DNA of 64,000 nt from RUG11198 sp964600615 (GTDB lineage: Bacteria > Bacillota_I > Bacilli_A > RF39 > UBA660): positions 1 to 64,000 of the forward strand of contig CAZRJK010000008.1 of the NCBI GenBank assembly GCA_964600615.1. Direction: 5' to 3'. Numbering within the stretch: the first letter of the stretch is position 1; the number at the start of each line of letters is the position of its first letter. Shown here piece after piece: positions 35,505 to 43,115 of the stretch. The notes beneath the pieces were generated by a model, which did no database searches, was not told the DNA's origin, and saw only the letters and a list, made by a program, of their open reading frames with translations. The translations under genes were made by a program, and so were the position numbers.

Positions 35505-36623
35505 ATGTTAGTTGGTATTTGTGAGAATCCTTTTGTTTTGAAAATTTTATTATTTATTGGGAAGCTTGTTAAGATTTGTTATTTGGTTATTCCTATTGGA
35601 TTAGTAATTTTTTTTAGTTTTGATTTTTTTAAAGGAATTATTAATCAGGAAGAAGCTGATAAACAAATTGTTTTTTCATTGAAAAAAATAATTAATGTTG
35701 TTGCTTTGTTTTTGGTTCCTACATTTGTTAGTATTTTTATGAAATTTATTAGTAATATAGAATTTTTAGATATTAATTATAAAACTTGTTTAGCTAATAC
35801 TTCTAATATTACTTATTATGAGGAAAAGTATGAATCTTTAATTAAATTAGAAGAAGAAAAAAGAGCAGAAGAAATAGAAAAGCAATTAGCCGATTATGAG
35901 TATTATAAAACACTTGATAGAAGGAAAAAAATGTTTGTTAAATATAATGAGAAGAAAGATAACAATGGTGGAAATAATACTGGAGGCAATACTTATGATC
36001 CTAGTGCTGTTTTTACTGGACAAACATATAGTTTAAGTGCTGATGAATTAAAAAACATAACTGCTGTATGTATTGGTGAACAGGGAGCATATGTTGATGG
36101 TGTTTCTTCGGAAGCTTCTTTTATGGCTAATACTTATGAAGCTAAATATTCTAATAAATTTTCAACGATTTCAAGCTGGGTACTTGATACTGGGGATGGA
36201 CATTATTTTGATACTCGTTCTTATGAAAATGGTTTACCCCAAGTTACTGATGAGTTGATTAATGCGGTTAAAGAAGTTTTAGTTAATGGTAATAGGACTT
36301 TACCTTTATATGTTGATGATCATGATTGTTGGTTTTGTTCTGATCATTATGATAGGAATCATAATCCACTTTATTGCCATAATGGTAATAAGGGTGATAT
36401 ATGTTATTTAAATAATGGTGGTTCTGATTTATCTAGTAAGGATGAGATTACTAATAGAGATAATTATATAAAGGATAAGACTAAAATATATACTTATTAT
36501 AAGCAAGATCATAGTGATGATTTGGATAAGTACTTTATTTTTTATGCTTGGGCTAGACCTACTACGAAGGGTGGGGATCCTTTTGGGTATACTGAAGATA
36601 CTTATAAGCGTATAAATGGTTAG
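35505..36623 (+). CDS. Membrane-anchored putative cell-wall hydrolase, copy 1
   Basis: 372 residues. Two hydrophobic segments (ILLFIGKLVKICYLVIPIGL, about 10-45, and VVALFLVPTFVSIFMKF, about 64-80) form a pilin/VirB2-like anchor. A charged helix (EEEKRAEEIEKQLADYEYYK) and a Gly/Asn linker (GGNNTGGNTY) follow. The C-terminal domain has ITAVCIGEQGAYVDGVSSEA and a Cys/His-rich loop LPLYVDDHDCWFC. The GE...A..MAN pattern resembles SleB-like hydrolases; this is tentative. It is paired with a paralogue downstream. Confidence 0.65.
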   Translation: MLVGICENPFVLKILLFIGKLVKICYLVIPIGLVIFFSFDFFKGIINQEEADKQIVFSLKKIINVVALFLVPTFVSIFMKFISNIEFLDINYKTCLANTSNITYYEEKYESLIKLEEEKRAEEIEKQLADYEYYKTLDRRKKMFVKYNEKKDNNGGNNTGGNTYDPSAVFTGQTYSLSADELKNITAVCIGEQGAYVDGVSSEASFMANTYEAKYSNKFSTISSWVLDTGDGHYFDTRSYENGLPQVTDELINAVKEVLVNGNRTLPLYVDDHDCWFCSDHYDRNHNPLYCHNGNKGDICYLNNGGSDLSSKDEITNRDNYIKDKTKIYTYYKQDHSDDLDKYFIFYAWARPTTKGGDPFGYTEDTYKRING

Positions 36624-36654
36624 TATAGTTTTTGTTTAAATTTTTTTAATTGTG

Positions 36655-36663
36655 TGTTATAAT
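36655..36663 (+). promoter_or_regulatory. Extended -10 promoter for the 36688 gene
   Basis: TGTTATAAT, so the second paralogue has its own promoter. Confidence 0.45.
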
Positions 36664-36687
36664 TTTTTTGGATAGTGAGGGATAAAT

Positions 36688-37788
36688 ATGATTGTTGGTG
36701 CTTGTGAAAATCCTTTTGTTTTAAAGATTTTGTTATTTATGGGAAAAATTGTTGAGGTTTGTTATTTGATTATTCCTATTGGTTTGATTCTTTTTATGAG
36801 TATTGATTTTTTTAAGGCAATTATTAATAAAGAAGAAGAAGGAACTAAGAATGTTATTTTTTCTTTTAAGAGAATTGTTAACGTTGTTGCTTTATTTTTG
36901 GTTCCTACTTTTATAAGCTTTTTTATGGATTTTGTTAGTAATTTAGATTTGTTTAATGGAGATTATGCTTCTTGTTTAGCTAATACTTCTAGTGTTACTT
37001 ATTATCAAGAGAAGTATGATGCCTTGGTTAAACAAGAGGAAGAAAAAAGAGCAAAAGAGATAGAAAAGCAATTAGCTGATTATGAGTATTATAAAACACT
37101 TGATAGAAGGAAAAAAATGTTTGTTAAATATAATGAGAAGAAAGACAACGATGGTGGCAATAATACTGGAGGCAATACTTATAATCCTGATGCTGTTTTT
37201 ACGGGCCAAACTTATAATTTAACTGATGAACAGGTAAAGAGATTAGCTGCTATATGTTATGGTGAAAAAGGAAATAATGTAAAGGCAGTAGCTGCAGAGG
37301 CTACAATGATGGCCAATATATACGAGGATCGTGGGAATAAGAATTATTCTTTATATGATTGGGCTCTTCTACCAGTTGGCGATGGTGGTTGGTATGCTTC
37401 AAGCAGTAGGGATAGTAGTAATATAGCTAAAGTTACTGATGAGTTATTTAATGCGGTTAAAGATGTTTTAGTTAATGGTAATAGGACTTTGCCTTTATAT
37501 ATAGATGATCATGATTGTTTGTTTTGCGATGATTCCACTTGTTCAAATGGTAATAGGGGCGATGTATGTTATTTAGATACTAATGGGACTATTTTTTCTG
37601 ATGAATCTCAATTAAAGGATAGATATAATTCAACTATCTATATTCCTAATAAGACAAAAGTATATACTCTTAGTAAGTTGAGAAATAGTGTTGCTAGTGA
37701 GCGATATTTTGTATTTTATACTTTTGTATCTGATAATAGTGGTCCTGTTGGGTATACTGAGAAGAGTTATAAAAGAGTAAATGGTTAG
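36688..37788 (+). CDS. Membrane-anchored putative cell-wall hydrolase, copy 2
   Basis: 366 residues, same architecture as the preceding gene. It starts with CENPFVLKILLFMGKIVEVC, then shares the linker YKTLDRRKKMFVKYNEKK almost base for base. The hydrolase region is LAAICYGEKGNNVKAVAAEA. The Cys-rich loop is shorter (DDHDCLFCDDSTCSNG). Linker and LPLY block are far more similar between copies than the rest. It ends 9 bp before a small membrane-protein gene. Confidence 0.65.
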   Translation: MIVGACENPFVLKILLFMGKIVEVCYLIIPIGLILFMSIDFFKAIINKEEEGTKNVIFSFKRIVNVVALFLVPTFISFFMDFVSNLDLFNGDYASCLANTSSVTYYQEKYDALVKQEEEKRAKEIEKQLADYEYYKTLDRRKKMFVKYNEKKDNDGGNNTGGNTYNPDAVFTGQTYNLTDEQVKRLAAICYGEKGNNVKAVAAEATMMANIYEDRGNKNYSLYDWALLPVGDGGWYASSSRDSSNIAKVTDELFNAVKDVLVNGNRTLPLYIDDHDCLFCDDSTCSNGNRGDVCYLDTNGTIFSDESQLKDRYNSTIYIPNKTKVYTLSKLRNSVASERYFVFYTFVSDNSGPVGYTEKSYKRVNG

Positions 37789-37797
37789 AGGTGTGTT

Positions 37798-38406
37798 ATG
37801 ATACAGAATATAAAAGAAAAGTTATATAGATTTACTTCTAGTAATAAATTATTTGTTGTTTCTATTATTTTATTTATTTTATTAATTGTTTTTTCAATTT
37901 ATAATAATAAAAGGTCTAATGAGAGATTTGTGGATTATATTACTAAATTAGGTTATTATAATGAAGATGGTGGTAATTTATATTATTATAATGTTGGAGG
38001 TATTTCTTTAGAAGATTTTAATGATGATGTTGCTAATGGTCTTGATTCTCATTATGAGATTAATTATTTTGATGTTAACGAGGTTTTATTTAAAAAGAAT
38101 TTTAGAGATTATACTGATAAGATGAATACGCTTTTAAATTTTACTTATGATTATAAGAGTGGCGTTGTTACTTACTCTTATAGAGGTGTTTCTAATAATG
38201 AAGCTGTTTTAATGTTTAGTGGAGAGTATTCATATAAGGATGATGCTTTTGATTTTTCTTGTAATAAGGATTATAGATATCAATATGATGTAGATTCTAA
38301 TGATGATTTGGTTTGTACTTTTCTTAAGGGAAAGGTTGAAAATTTTTATGTTGAGGCTATTAATGTTATAGAGAAGTATTCTGTTGTTGATAATGTAATT
38401 AAATAA
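37798..38406 (+). CDS. Single-TM protein with extracytoplasmic domain, unknown
   Basis: 202 residues, one N-terminal TM (FVVSIILFILLIVFSIYN, about 19-37), then an acidic, Tyr-rich domain with one likely disulfide pair (C near 160 and 175). No family seen. It is probably co-transcribed with the hydrolase upstream and may act with it. Confidence 0.6.
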   Translation: MIQNIKEKLYRFTSSNKLFVVSIILFILLIVFSIYNNKRSNERFVDYITKLGYYNEDGGNLYYYNVGGISLEDFNDDVANGLDSHYEINYFDVNEVLFKKNFRDYTDKMNTLLNFTYDYKSGVVTYSYRGVSNNEAVLMFSGEYSYKDDAFDFSCNKDYRYQYDVDSNDDLVCTFLKGKVENFYVEAINVIEKYSVVDNVIK

Positions 38407-38422
38407 TATATATGGTGGTTTT

Positions 38423-38848
38423 ATGGATGATATTTATTATATGGAAGAAGCTTTAAAACTTGCTAAGAAGGCTTATGAGGTAGATGAGATCCCTGTTGGT
38501 TGTGTTATTGTTTGTGATAATAAGATTATAGCTAGGGGATATAATAGAAAAGAATTAGATAAAATAGCCACTTATCATGCTGAAATTATGGCTATTAATG
38601 TGGCGTGTAAAGAGTTAGGTAGTTGGCGATTAGATAATTGTGTATTGTATACTACTATGGAACCTTGTATGATGTGTACAGGTGCTATTTTGCAGGCTAG
38701 AATACCTAGAGTTGTATATGGAATAAAAAATGAGGCTTTTGGATTTCTTAGTGAAATTAAGAATGCTAAGATTGAAATTAATGATGGTGTTTTGGAAAAT
38801 AGATGTTTAGAGTTGTTAACTGATTTTTTTAGAGAAAAGCGAAAATAA
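38423..38848 (+). CDS. tadA: tRNA adenosine(34) deaminase
   Basis: Converts A34 to inosine in tRNA-Arg(ACG). Zinc site H52-A-E54 (YHAEIMAI) and C82-x-x-C85 (EPCMMCTGAIL). 141 residues. No ffs or dnaX follows, unlike Bacillus. Confidence 0.95.
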   Translation: MDDIYYMEEALKLAKKAYEVDEIPVGCVIVCDNKIIARGYNRKELDKIATYHAEIMAINVACKELGSWRLDNCVLYTTMEPCMMCTGAILQARIPRVVYGIKNEAFGFLSEIKNAKIEINDGVLENRCLELLTDFFREKRK

Positions 38849-38859
38849 TTGCTTTTTTT
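38835..38859 (+). terminator. Terminator after tadA
   Basis: AAAAGC (38835-38840) pairs with GCTTTT (38851-38856), with a T-run. Confidence 0.6.
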
Positions 38860-38903
38860 CTTTATTTGTGCTATTATATAAGTCGTTTTGGGGAGGTAAT
38901 ATT

Positions 38904-39485
38904 ATGAGTTGTCCATATTATTCATTTAAGAGTGGTTTATTGTTCGGTGGAGATTACTTTTGTGATGTAAAAAAAATAAGTGTTGATTCTTCACAATACA
39001 ATACATATTGTAGGGGATATAATTACTCTAATTGTGTAATATATAAATCAAAAAATGGATCTTCTAGTGGTTGTTTTATTACAACTGTAGTTCGTGATAT
39101 TTTAGGAAAAGAAGATAATGATGTTTTACTTAATAATTTTAGATGTTTTAGAGATAATATTTTACATTGTGATGAAAAATATAATGAATTATTACAGGAT
39201 TATGATAATATTGGTCCTAGAATAGCTGATGCTATATGGACTGATAAGGATGCTGTAAAGATGGCTAATGGTATTTATAATATTTCTTTATTACCAATTA
39301 ATGAAATGATTAAGAATAAGGAATATGATAAAGCTTGTGAAAAATACTATTTACTTACTCTTTCATTAATTAATTATTATGGTTTAAAACATGATTATAA
39401 TTTTGATAAAGATAATGGTTTATATGAAAAAGATTTTGATGCTAAAGTATCTGGACATGGAAGAAGATTAATTAAAGAATGTTAA
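38904..39485 (+). CDS. CFI-box domain protein, unknown function
   Basis: 193 residues from ATG 38904 behind GGGGAGG. The first 50 residues hold CPYYSFKSGLLFGG and several Cys (likely metal site). GCFITTVVRDILG...LNNFRCFRDNIL then matches the CFI-box domain pattern (CFITTA...FRDNYL), and GPRIADAI is its usual continuation. The domain occurs at the end of varied bacterial proteins and has no known activity. Confidence 0.6.
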   Translation: MSCPYYSFKSGLLFGGDYFCDVKKISVDSSQYNTYCRGYNYSNCVIYKSKNGSSSGCFITTVVRDILGKEDNDVLLNNFRCFRDNILHCDEKYNELLQDYDNIGPRIADAIWTDKDAVKMANGIYNISLLPINEMIKNKEYDKACEKYYLLTLSLINYYGLKHDYNFDKDNGLYEKDFDAKVSGHGRRLIKEC

Positions 39486-39527
39486 TATAAAAAGCTATGT
39501 TTATTCATATATTTAATTGGTGATATT

Positions 39528-40250
39528 ATGAATAATATAAATATAGCTTTTTTTCTTGCTTTTATTGCAGGTTTTTCTACTTTGGTGGGATTAGTTTTTA
39601 TTTTTTTAAAAATTAAAGAAGAACATATAATAATATGCTCTTCTTTAGCTTTTGCTAGTGGGGTAATGCTATCTATTTCTATTTTTGATTTAATTCCTTC
39701 GGCTATAAGATTATTATATAATTATAATATTTTATATGTTTTTTTATTTATGGTTATAGGTATTTGTTTATCTAGTGCTATTGATTATTTTATTGGTAGT
39801 GATGATTCTCTATACAAAGTAGGTATTATTTCAATGATTGGTATTATTATGCATAATATACCTGAGGGTATTCTTACTTTTATTACTTGTACTAAGGATA
39901 TTAAATTGGGGGTATCTTTAGCTATTGTTATTGCTATTCATAATATACCTGAAGGTATATCTATTGGTATACCTATATTTTATTCTACTAATAGTAAGAT
40001 AAAGACTTTCTCTTATACTTTTATTGCAGCTTTTTCTGAATTGTTGGGGGCAATTATTACTTATTTATTTTTAATTAATTATATTAATAATTTTATATTA
40101 GGAATATTATTTTCTGTTATAGCAGGTATTATGATACAAATATCTTTGTTAGAATTATTACCTGTTGCTAATAGTTATAATAATAAATTATTAGTAAGAA
40201 TATTTTTTATATTTGGTTTTGTATTAATGATTATTAATTTGTTATTTTAA
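39528..40250 (+). CDS. zupT: ZIP family metal transporter (ZupT-like)
   Basis: 240 residues, eight TM helices. Two metal-binding motifs HNIPEG are present (MHNIPEGILTF and IHNIPEGISIG), with SELLGAIITYLF after. It imports zinc or related divalent metals. Confidence 0.9.
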   Translation: MNNINIAFFLAFIAGFSTLVGLVFIFLKIKEEHIIICSSLAFASGVMLSISIFDLIPSAIRLLYNYNILYVFLFMVIGICLSSAIDYFIGSDDSLYKVGIISMIGIIMHNIPEGILTFITCTKDIKLGVSLAIVIAIHNIPEGISIGIPIFYSTNSKIKTFSYTFIAAFSELLGAIITYLFLINYINNFILGILFSVIAGIMIQISLLELLPVANSYNNKLLVRIFFIFGFVLMIINLLF

Positions 40251-40257
40251 TAATTTG

Positions 40258-40266
40258 TGTTATAAT
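40258..40266 (+). promoter_or_regulatory. Extended -10 upstream of the D,D-carboxypeptidase gene
   Basis: TGTTATAAT, starting 8 bases after the zupT stop. Confidence 0.45.
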
Positions 40267-40288
40267 TATTAGAGTTAGGATGTGCATA

Positions 40289-41527
40289 ATGAGGAAGATT
40301 TATTTTGTGTTTATATTGATATTATATTTTTTTAATATAAGTATTATTAATGCTGTTGATATTAGTAAGGCATATGATTATAGTTATGAAGAAGTTAATG
40401 TTGATATTACTAGTAAACATGTTATGTTATATAATTTAACGGATAATTATAAGCTATTAGATATAAATGGTAATGAGAAGGTACAGATAGCTAGTTTAAC
40501 TAAGATTATGACTAGTATAGTTGCAATTGAAAATATTAAGAATTTGGATGATAAAGTAACTATTAAGAGTAATGTATTTAATGGTATTAGTGAATATTCT
40601 AAAGCAGGTTTTAATGTAGGTAATAAAGTTAGTTATAGGGATTTATTATATGGAATAATGCTTCCTAGTGGTGCTGATGCTGTTAGGGCGATAATTCTTA
40701 ATATTAGTGATAGTGAAGATAAGTTTATAGAACTTATGAATAATAAAGCTAAGGAATTAGGGCTTACTAATACTCATTTTGATAATGGAATTGGAATGGA
40801 TTCTAAAGATAATTATTCTACTGCTAGTGATATGGCTGTTATATTAAATTATGCTTTGGAAAATGAAGAGTTTAAGAAAATATTTACAACTAAGAAATAT
40901 ACTGTTGATTCTGTTGGTTTAAAATTTGAGAGTACTCTTAGTTTATATGGTGGTAATATGGATACTAGTTTTATTAATGGTTCTAAGAGTGGTTTTACTG
41001 ATGGTGCTGGAGTATGTTTAGCTTCTATTGCTAGTGTTAATGATGTTGATTATTTGCTTATAGTATTAGGGTCTAATGCTAAGAATAGGTCAAATGCTGT
41101 TAGGGATAGTGTTGATATATATAATTATTTTGGTAAGAATTATAGTTATAAGGTATTGTTGGATAAAAATCATGTTATTAAGAAAATTAAGGTTAAATGG
41201 GGTAAGAAGAAAACTTATGATATAAAAGTATCTAATGATATTAAGAAATATGTTAAGAATAATGTTAGTGATGATGATTTAAAATATGTTTATGATGGTA
41301 TTGAGGAATTAAAATATAGTATAAAGAAGGGCAGTAAGTTGGGTAAGGTTGATGTTATATATAAGGGTAAAGTTATTGGTAGTGAGGATATTTATTTAAA
41401 TGAGGAACTTAAATATTATCATCCTGTTGTATATGGAATTATGATTCTCTCTTTTGTTGCTATGATTAGTTCTTTAGTTAGTATAAAGAAGCAAAAGAGA
41501 AAGAAAAGAAAGAAAAAGAAGAAATAG
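40289..41527 (+). CDS. dacA: D-alanyl-D-alanine carboxypeptidase (S11 family)
   Basis: Trims peptidoglycan stem peptides. A signal peptide ends near INA-VD (about 20-23). S69-L-T-K72 (ASLTKIMTS) is the active-site SxxK, the second motif is SGAD where many enzymes have SxN, and KSG (GSKSGFTDGAG) is the third. The C-terminal domain ends in a TM helix (about 377-398) and a Lys/Arg tail. Start ATG 40289 fits the AGGATG ribosome binding site; an ATG at 40280 is too close to it. 412 residues. Confidence 0.9.
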   Translation: MRKIYFVFILILYFFNISIINAVDISKAYDYSYEEVNVDITSKHVMLYNLTDNYKLLDINGNEKVQIASLTKIMTSIVAIENIKNLDDKVTIKSNVFNGISEYSKAGFNVGNKVSYRDLLYGIMLPSGADAVRAIILNISDSEDKFIELMNNKAKELGLTNTHFDNGIGMDSKDNYSTASDMAVILNYALENEEFKKIFTTKKYTVDSVGLKFESTLSLYGGNMDTSFINGSKSGFTDGAGVCLASIASVNDVDYLLIVLGSNAKNRSNAVRDSVDIYNYFGKNYSYKVLLDKNHVIKKIKVKWGKKKTYDIKVSNDIKKYVKNNVSDDDLKYVYDGIEELKYSIKKGSKLGKVDVIYKGKVIGSEDIYLNEELKYYHPVVYGIMILSFVAMISSLVSIKKQKRKKRKKKKK

Positions 41528-41556
41528 TTGACTAATAATATTAATTATAATATAAT
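41528..41556 (+). promoter_or_regulatory. Promoter of the pheST operon
   Basis: TTGACT (41528-41533), exactly 17 bp, then TATAAT (41551-41556). It is the best-matched promoter in the window, directly after the dacA stop. Confidence 0.8.
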
Positions 41557-41562
41557 TATTGT

Positions 41563-41771
41563 GTTGTGAGATATAAGATTATGATGAGGAAATAGTAATA
41601 CTTGGATATTAATATGAGAGAGTTAGTGTAAGGTGAGAGACTAATTATTAATAGAGTATGAATTCACCCTTTAGTTTTATCGTGTAATTACGTTACAAAT
41701 AGAGAGTATAACATTGTTATAAAGAAAGGTGGTACCGCGGCTTGAGTCGTCCTTTTGTACCATCTTTTTTT
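41563..41771 (+). ncRNA. T-box riboswitch leader (Phe)
   Basis: The GATGAGGAAATAGTA start, a stem I segment with GGTGAGAG, and a specifier region GAATTCACC with TTC (41663-41665) identify tRNA-Phe as ligand. The T-box AAGGTGGTACCGCGG lies at 41726-41740. A terminator is formed by GGTGGTAC with GTACCATC (41758-41765 region) plus a T-run. Uncharged tRNA-Phe pairs with the specifier and T-box to prevent termination. Confidence 0.92.
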
Positions 41772-41786
41772 GTGTTTGGAGGTATT

Positions 41787-42062
41787 ATGGAATATTTACT
41801 TAAATATGTATCTAATGATTGTTATAAAAAGATACTTAATAGTGGTAATGATTATCTTTTAGATAGTTTAGTTCATTATCGGGTTAATGTTGATTTAAAT
41901 ATTAGGTATTTGATTGATATTGGTATTAGTAATTTGGATAGTGTAATATATGATAGATTAGAGGATTTGATAAAACCACATAGTGATTTTATGAAAATGA
42001 TTGATAATTATATTGATAAAATGGGTAAAGATAATTTTATTAGTATGATAGAAAATATGTGA
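41787..42062 (+). CDS. 91-residue protein in the Phe T-box operon, unknown
   Basis: Start ATG 41787 follows GGAGGTATT; the frame runs further upstream into the T-box terminator but those codons precede the ribosome binding site. The protein is helical and acidic (DCYKKILNSGNDYLLD, LIKPHSDFMKMIDNYIDK). It lies between the T-box and pheS, so it is controlled by Phe-tRNA charging. No family recognised. Confidence 0.65.
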   Translation: MEYLLKYVSNDCYKKILNSGNDYLLDSLVHYRVNVDLNIRYLIDIGISNLDSVIYDRLEDLIKPHSDFMKMIDNYIDKMGKDNFISMIENM

Positions 42063-42071
42063 GGTGAGATT

Positions 42072-43115
42072 ATGAAGGATGTAGAGAATTTATTAGGAGA
42101 GGTTAAGAGTATTTTTGATAATGTTAAAACTCTTGAAGAATTAAACGATTTAAGAGTTGAGTATATGGGTAAGAAGGGTAAGATTACTGAGGTTAATAGT
42201 CATATTAAAGATGTAGATAATGATAAGAAAAAAGAATTTGGTATGAAGGTTAATGAAGTGAAAACATTATTTAATTCTAAATATGAAGAAAAGAAAGAAT
42301 TGTTTGAGAGAGAAATATTAAATAAGAGATTAGAGAGTGAAAAAATAGATATTTCTTTACCTAGTACTTGTGTTAGTGTGGGAGCTCCTAATATATTAGA
42401 GAAGTTAATTGAAGAAGTAGAAGATGTATTTATGTCTATGGGATATGATGTTGTTGATGGCCCTGAGATAGAGGAAGATAAATATAATTTTGAGATGTTA
42501 AATATTCCTAAGGGCCATCCGGCTAGAGATGCTCAAGATACTTTTTATATAGATGGTGAAGAGATTCTTCTTCGTAGTCAGACTAGTCCTGTTCAGGTTA
42601 GGACAATGTTAAAGGGAGAAGGTAAAGTACCTATTAGAATGATATGTCCTGGTAAAACTTATCGTAGGGATGATGATGATGCTAGTCATTCTCATCAGTT
42701 TATGCAAATTGAAGGATTACTTGTAGATAAGGATATTAGTTTAAGTGATTTAAAAGGAACTATGGATGTATTATTTAAGAGATTATTTGGTAAGGATGTA
42801 GAGACTAGATTTAGACCTAGTTATTATCAATTTACTGAGCCTTCAGTTGAAGTGGATATTACATGTGTTAATTGTCATGGTAAGGGATGTCCTGTATGTA
42901 AGAAAACTGGTTGGGTTACTGTTGTTGGAGCAGGAGTAGTTCATCCTAATGTTCTTCGTATGAGTGGATATGATCCTTCTATTTGGAGTGGTTTTGCTTT
43001 TGGATTTGGGGCTGAGAGACTTGCGATGATGAAATATGATATTAATGATATTAGAGTTTTTTATAATCCAGATTTGAGAGAAGCAAGTGTATTTGATAGG
43101 GAGGATGAGGAATAA
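42072..43115 (+). CDS. pheS: Phenylalanyl-tRNA synthetase alpha subunit
   Basis: 347 residues. Coiled-coil N-terminal arm, class II motifs including HPARDAQDTFY, RSQTSPVQVRTM, and GFGAERLAMMKY (motif 3). Works as alpha2-beta2 with PheT. Stop overlaps the pheT ATG (TAATG). Confidence 0.97.
   Translation: MKDVENLLGEVKSIFDNVKTLEELNDLRVEYMGKKGKITEVNSHIKDVDNDKKKEFGMKVNEVKTLFNSKYEEKKELFEREILNKRLESEKIDISLPSTCVSVGAPNILEKLIEEVEDVFMSMGYDVVDGPEIEEDKYNFEMLNIPKGHPARDAQDTFYIDGEEILLRSQTSPVQVRTMLKGEGKVPIRMICPGKTYRRDDDDASHSHQFMQIEGLLVDKDISLSDLKGTMDVLFKRLFGKDVETRFRPSYYQFTEPSVEVDITCVNCHGKGCPVCKKTGWVTVVGAGVVHPNVLRMSGYDPSIWSGFAFGFGAERLAMMKYDINDIRVFYNPDLREASVFDREDEE

Noticed and set aside
36073..36258. Plus-strand 61-codon ORF inside the 35505 gene
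   Set aside because: Alternative frame of a well-supported gene with no ribosome binding site.
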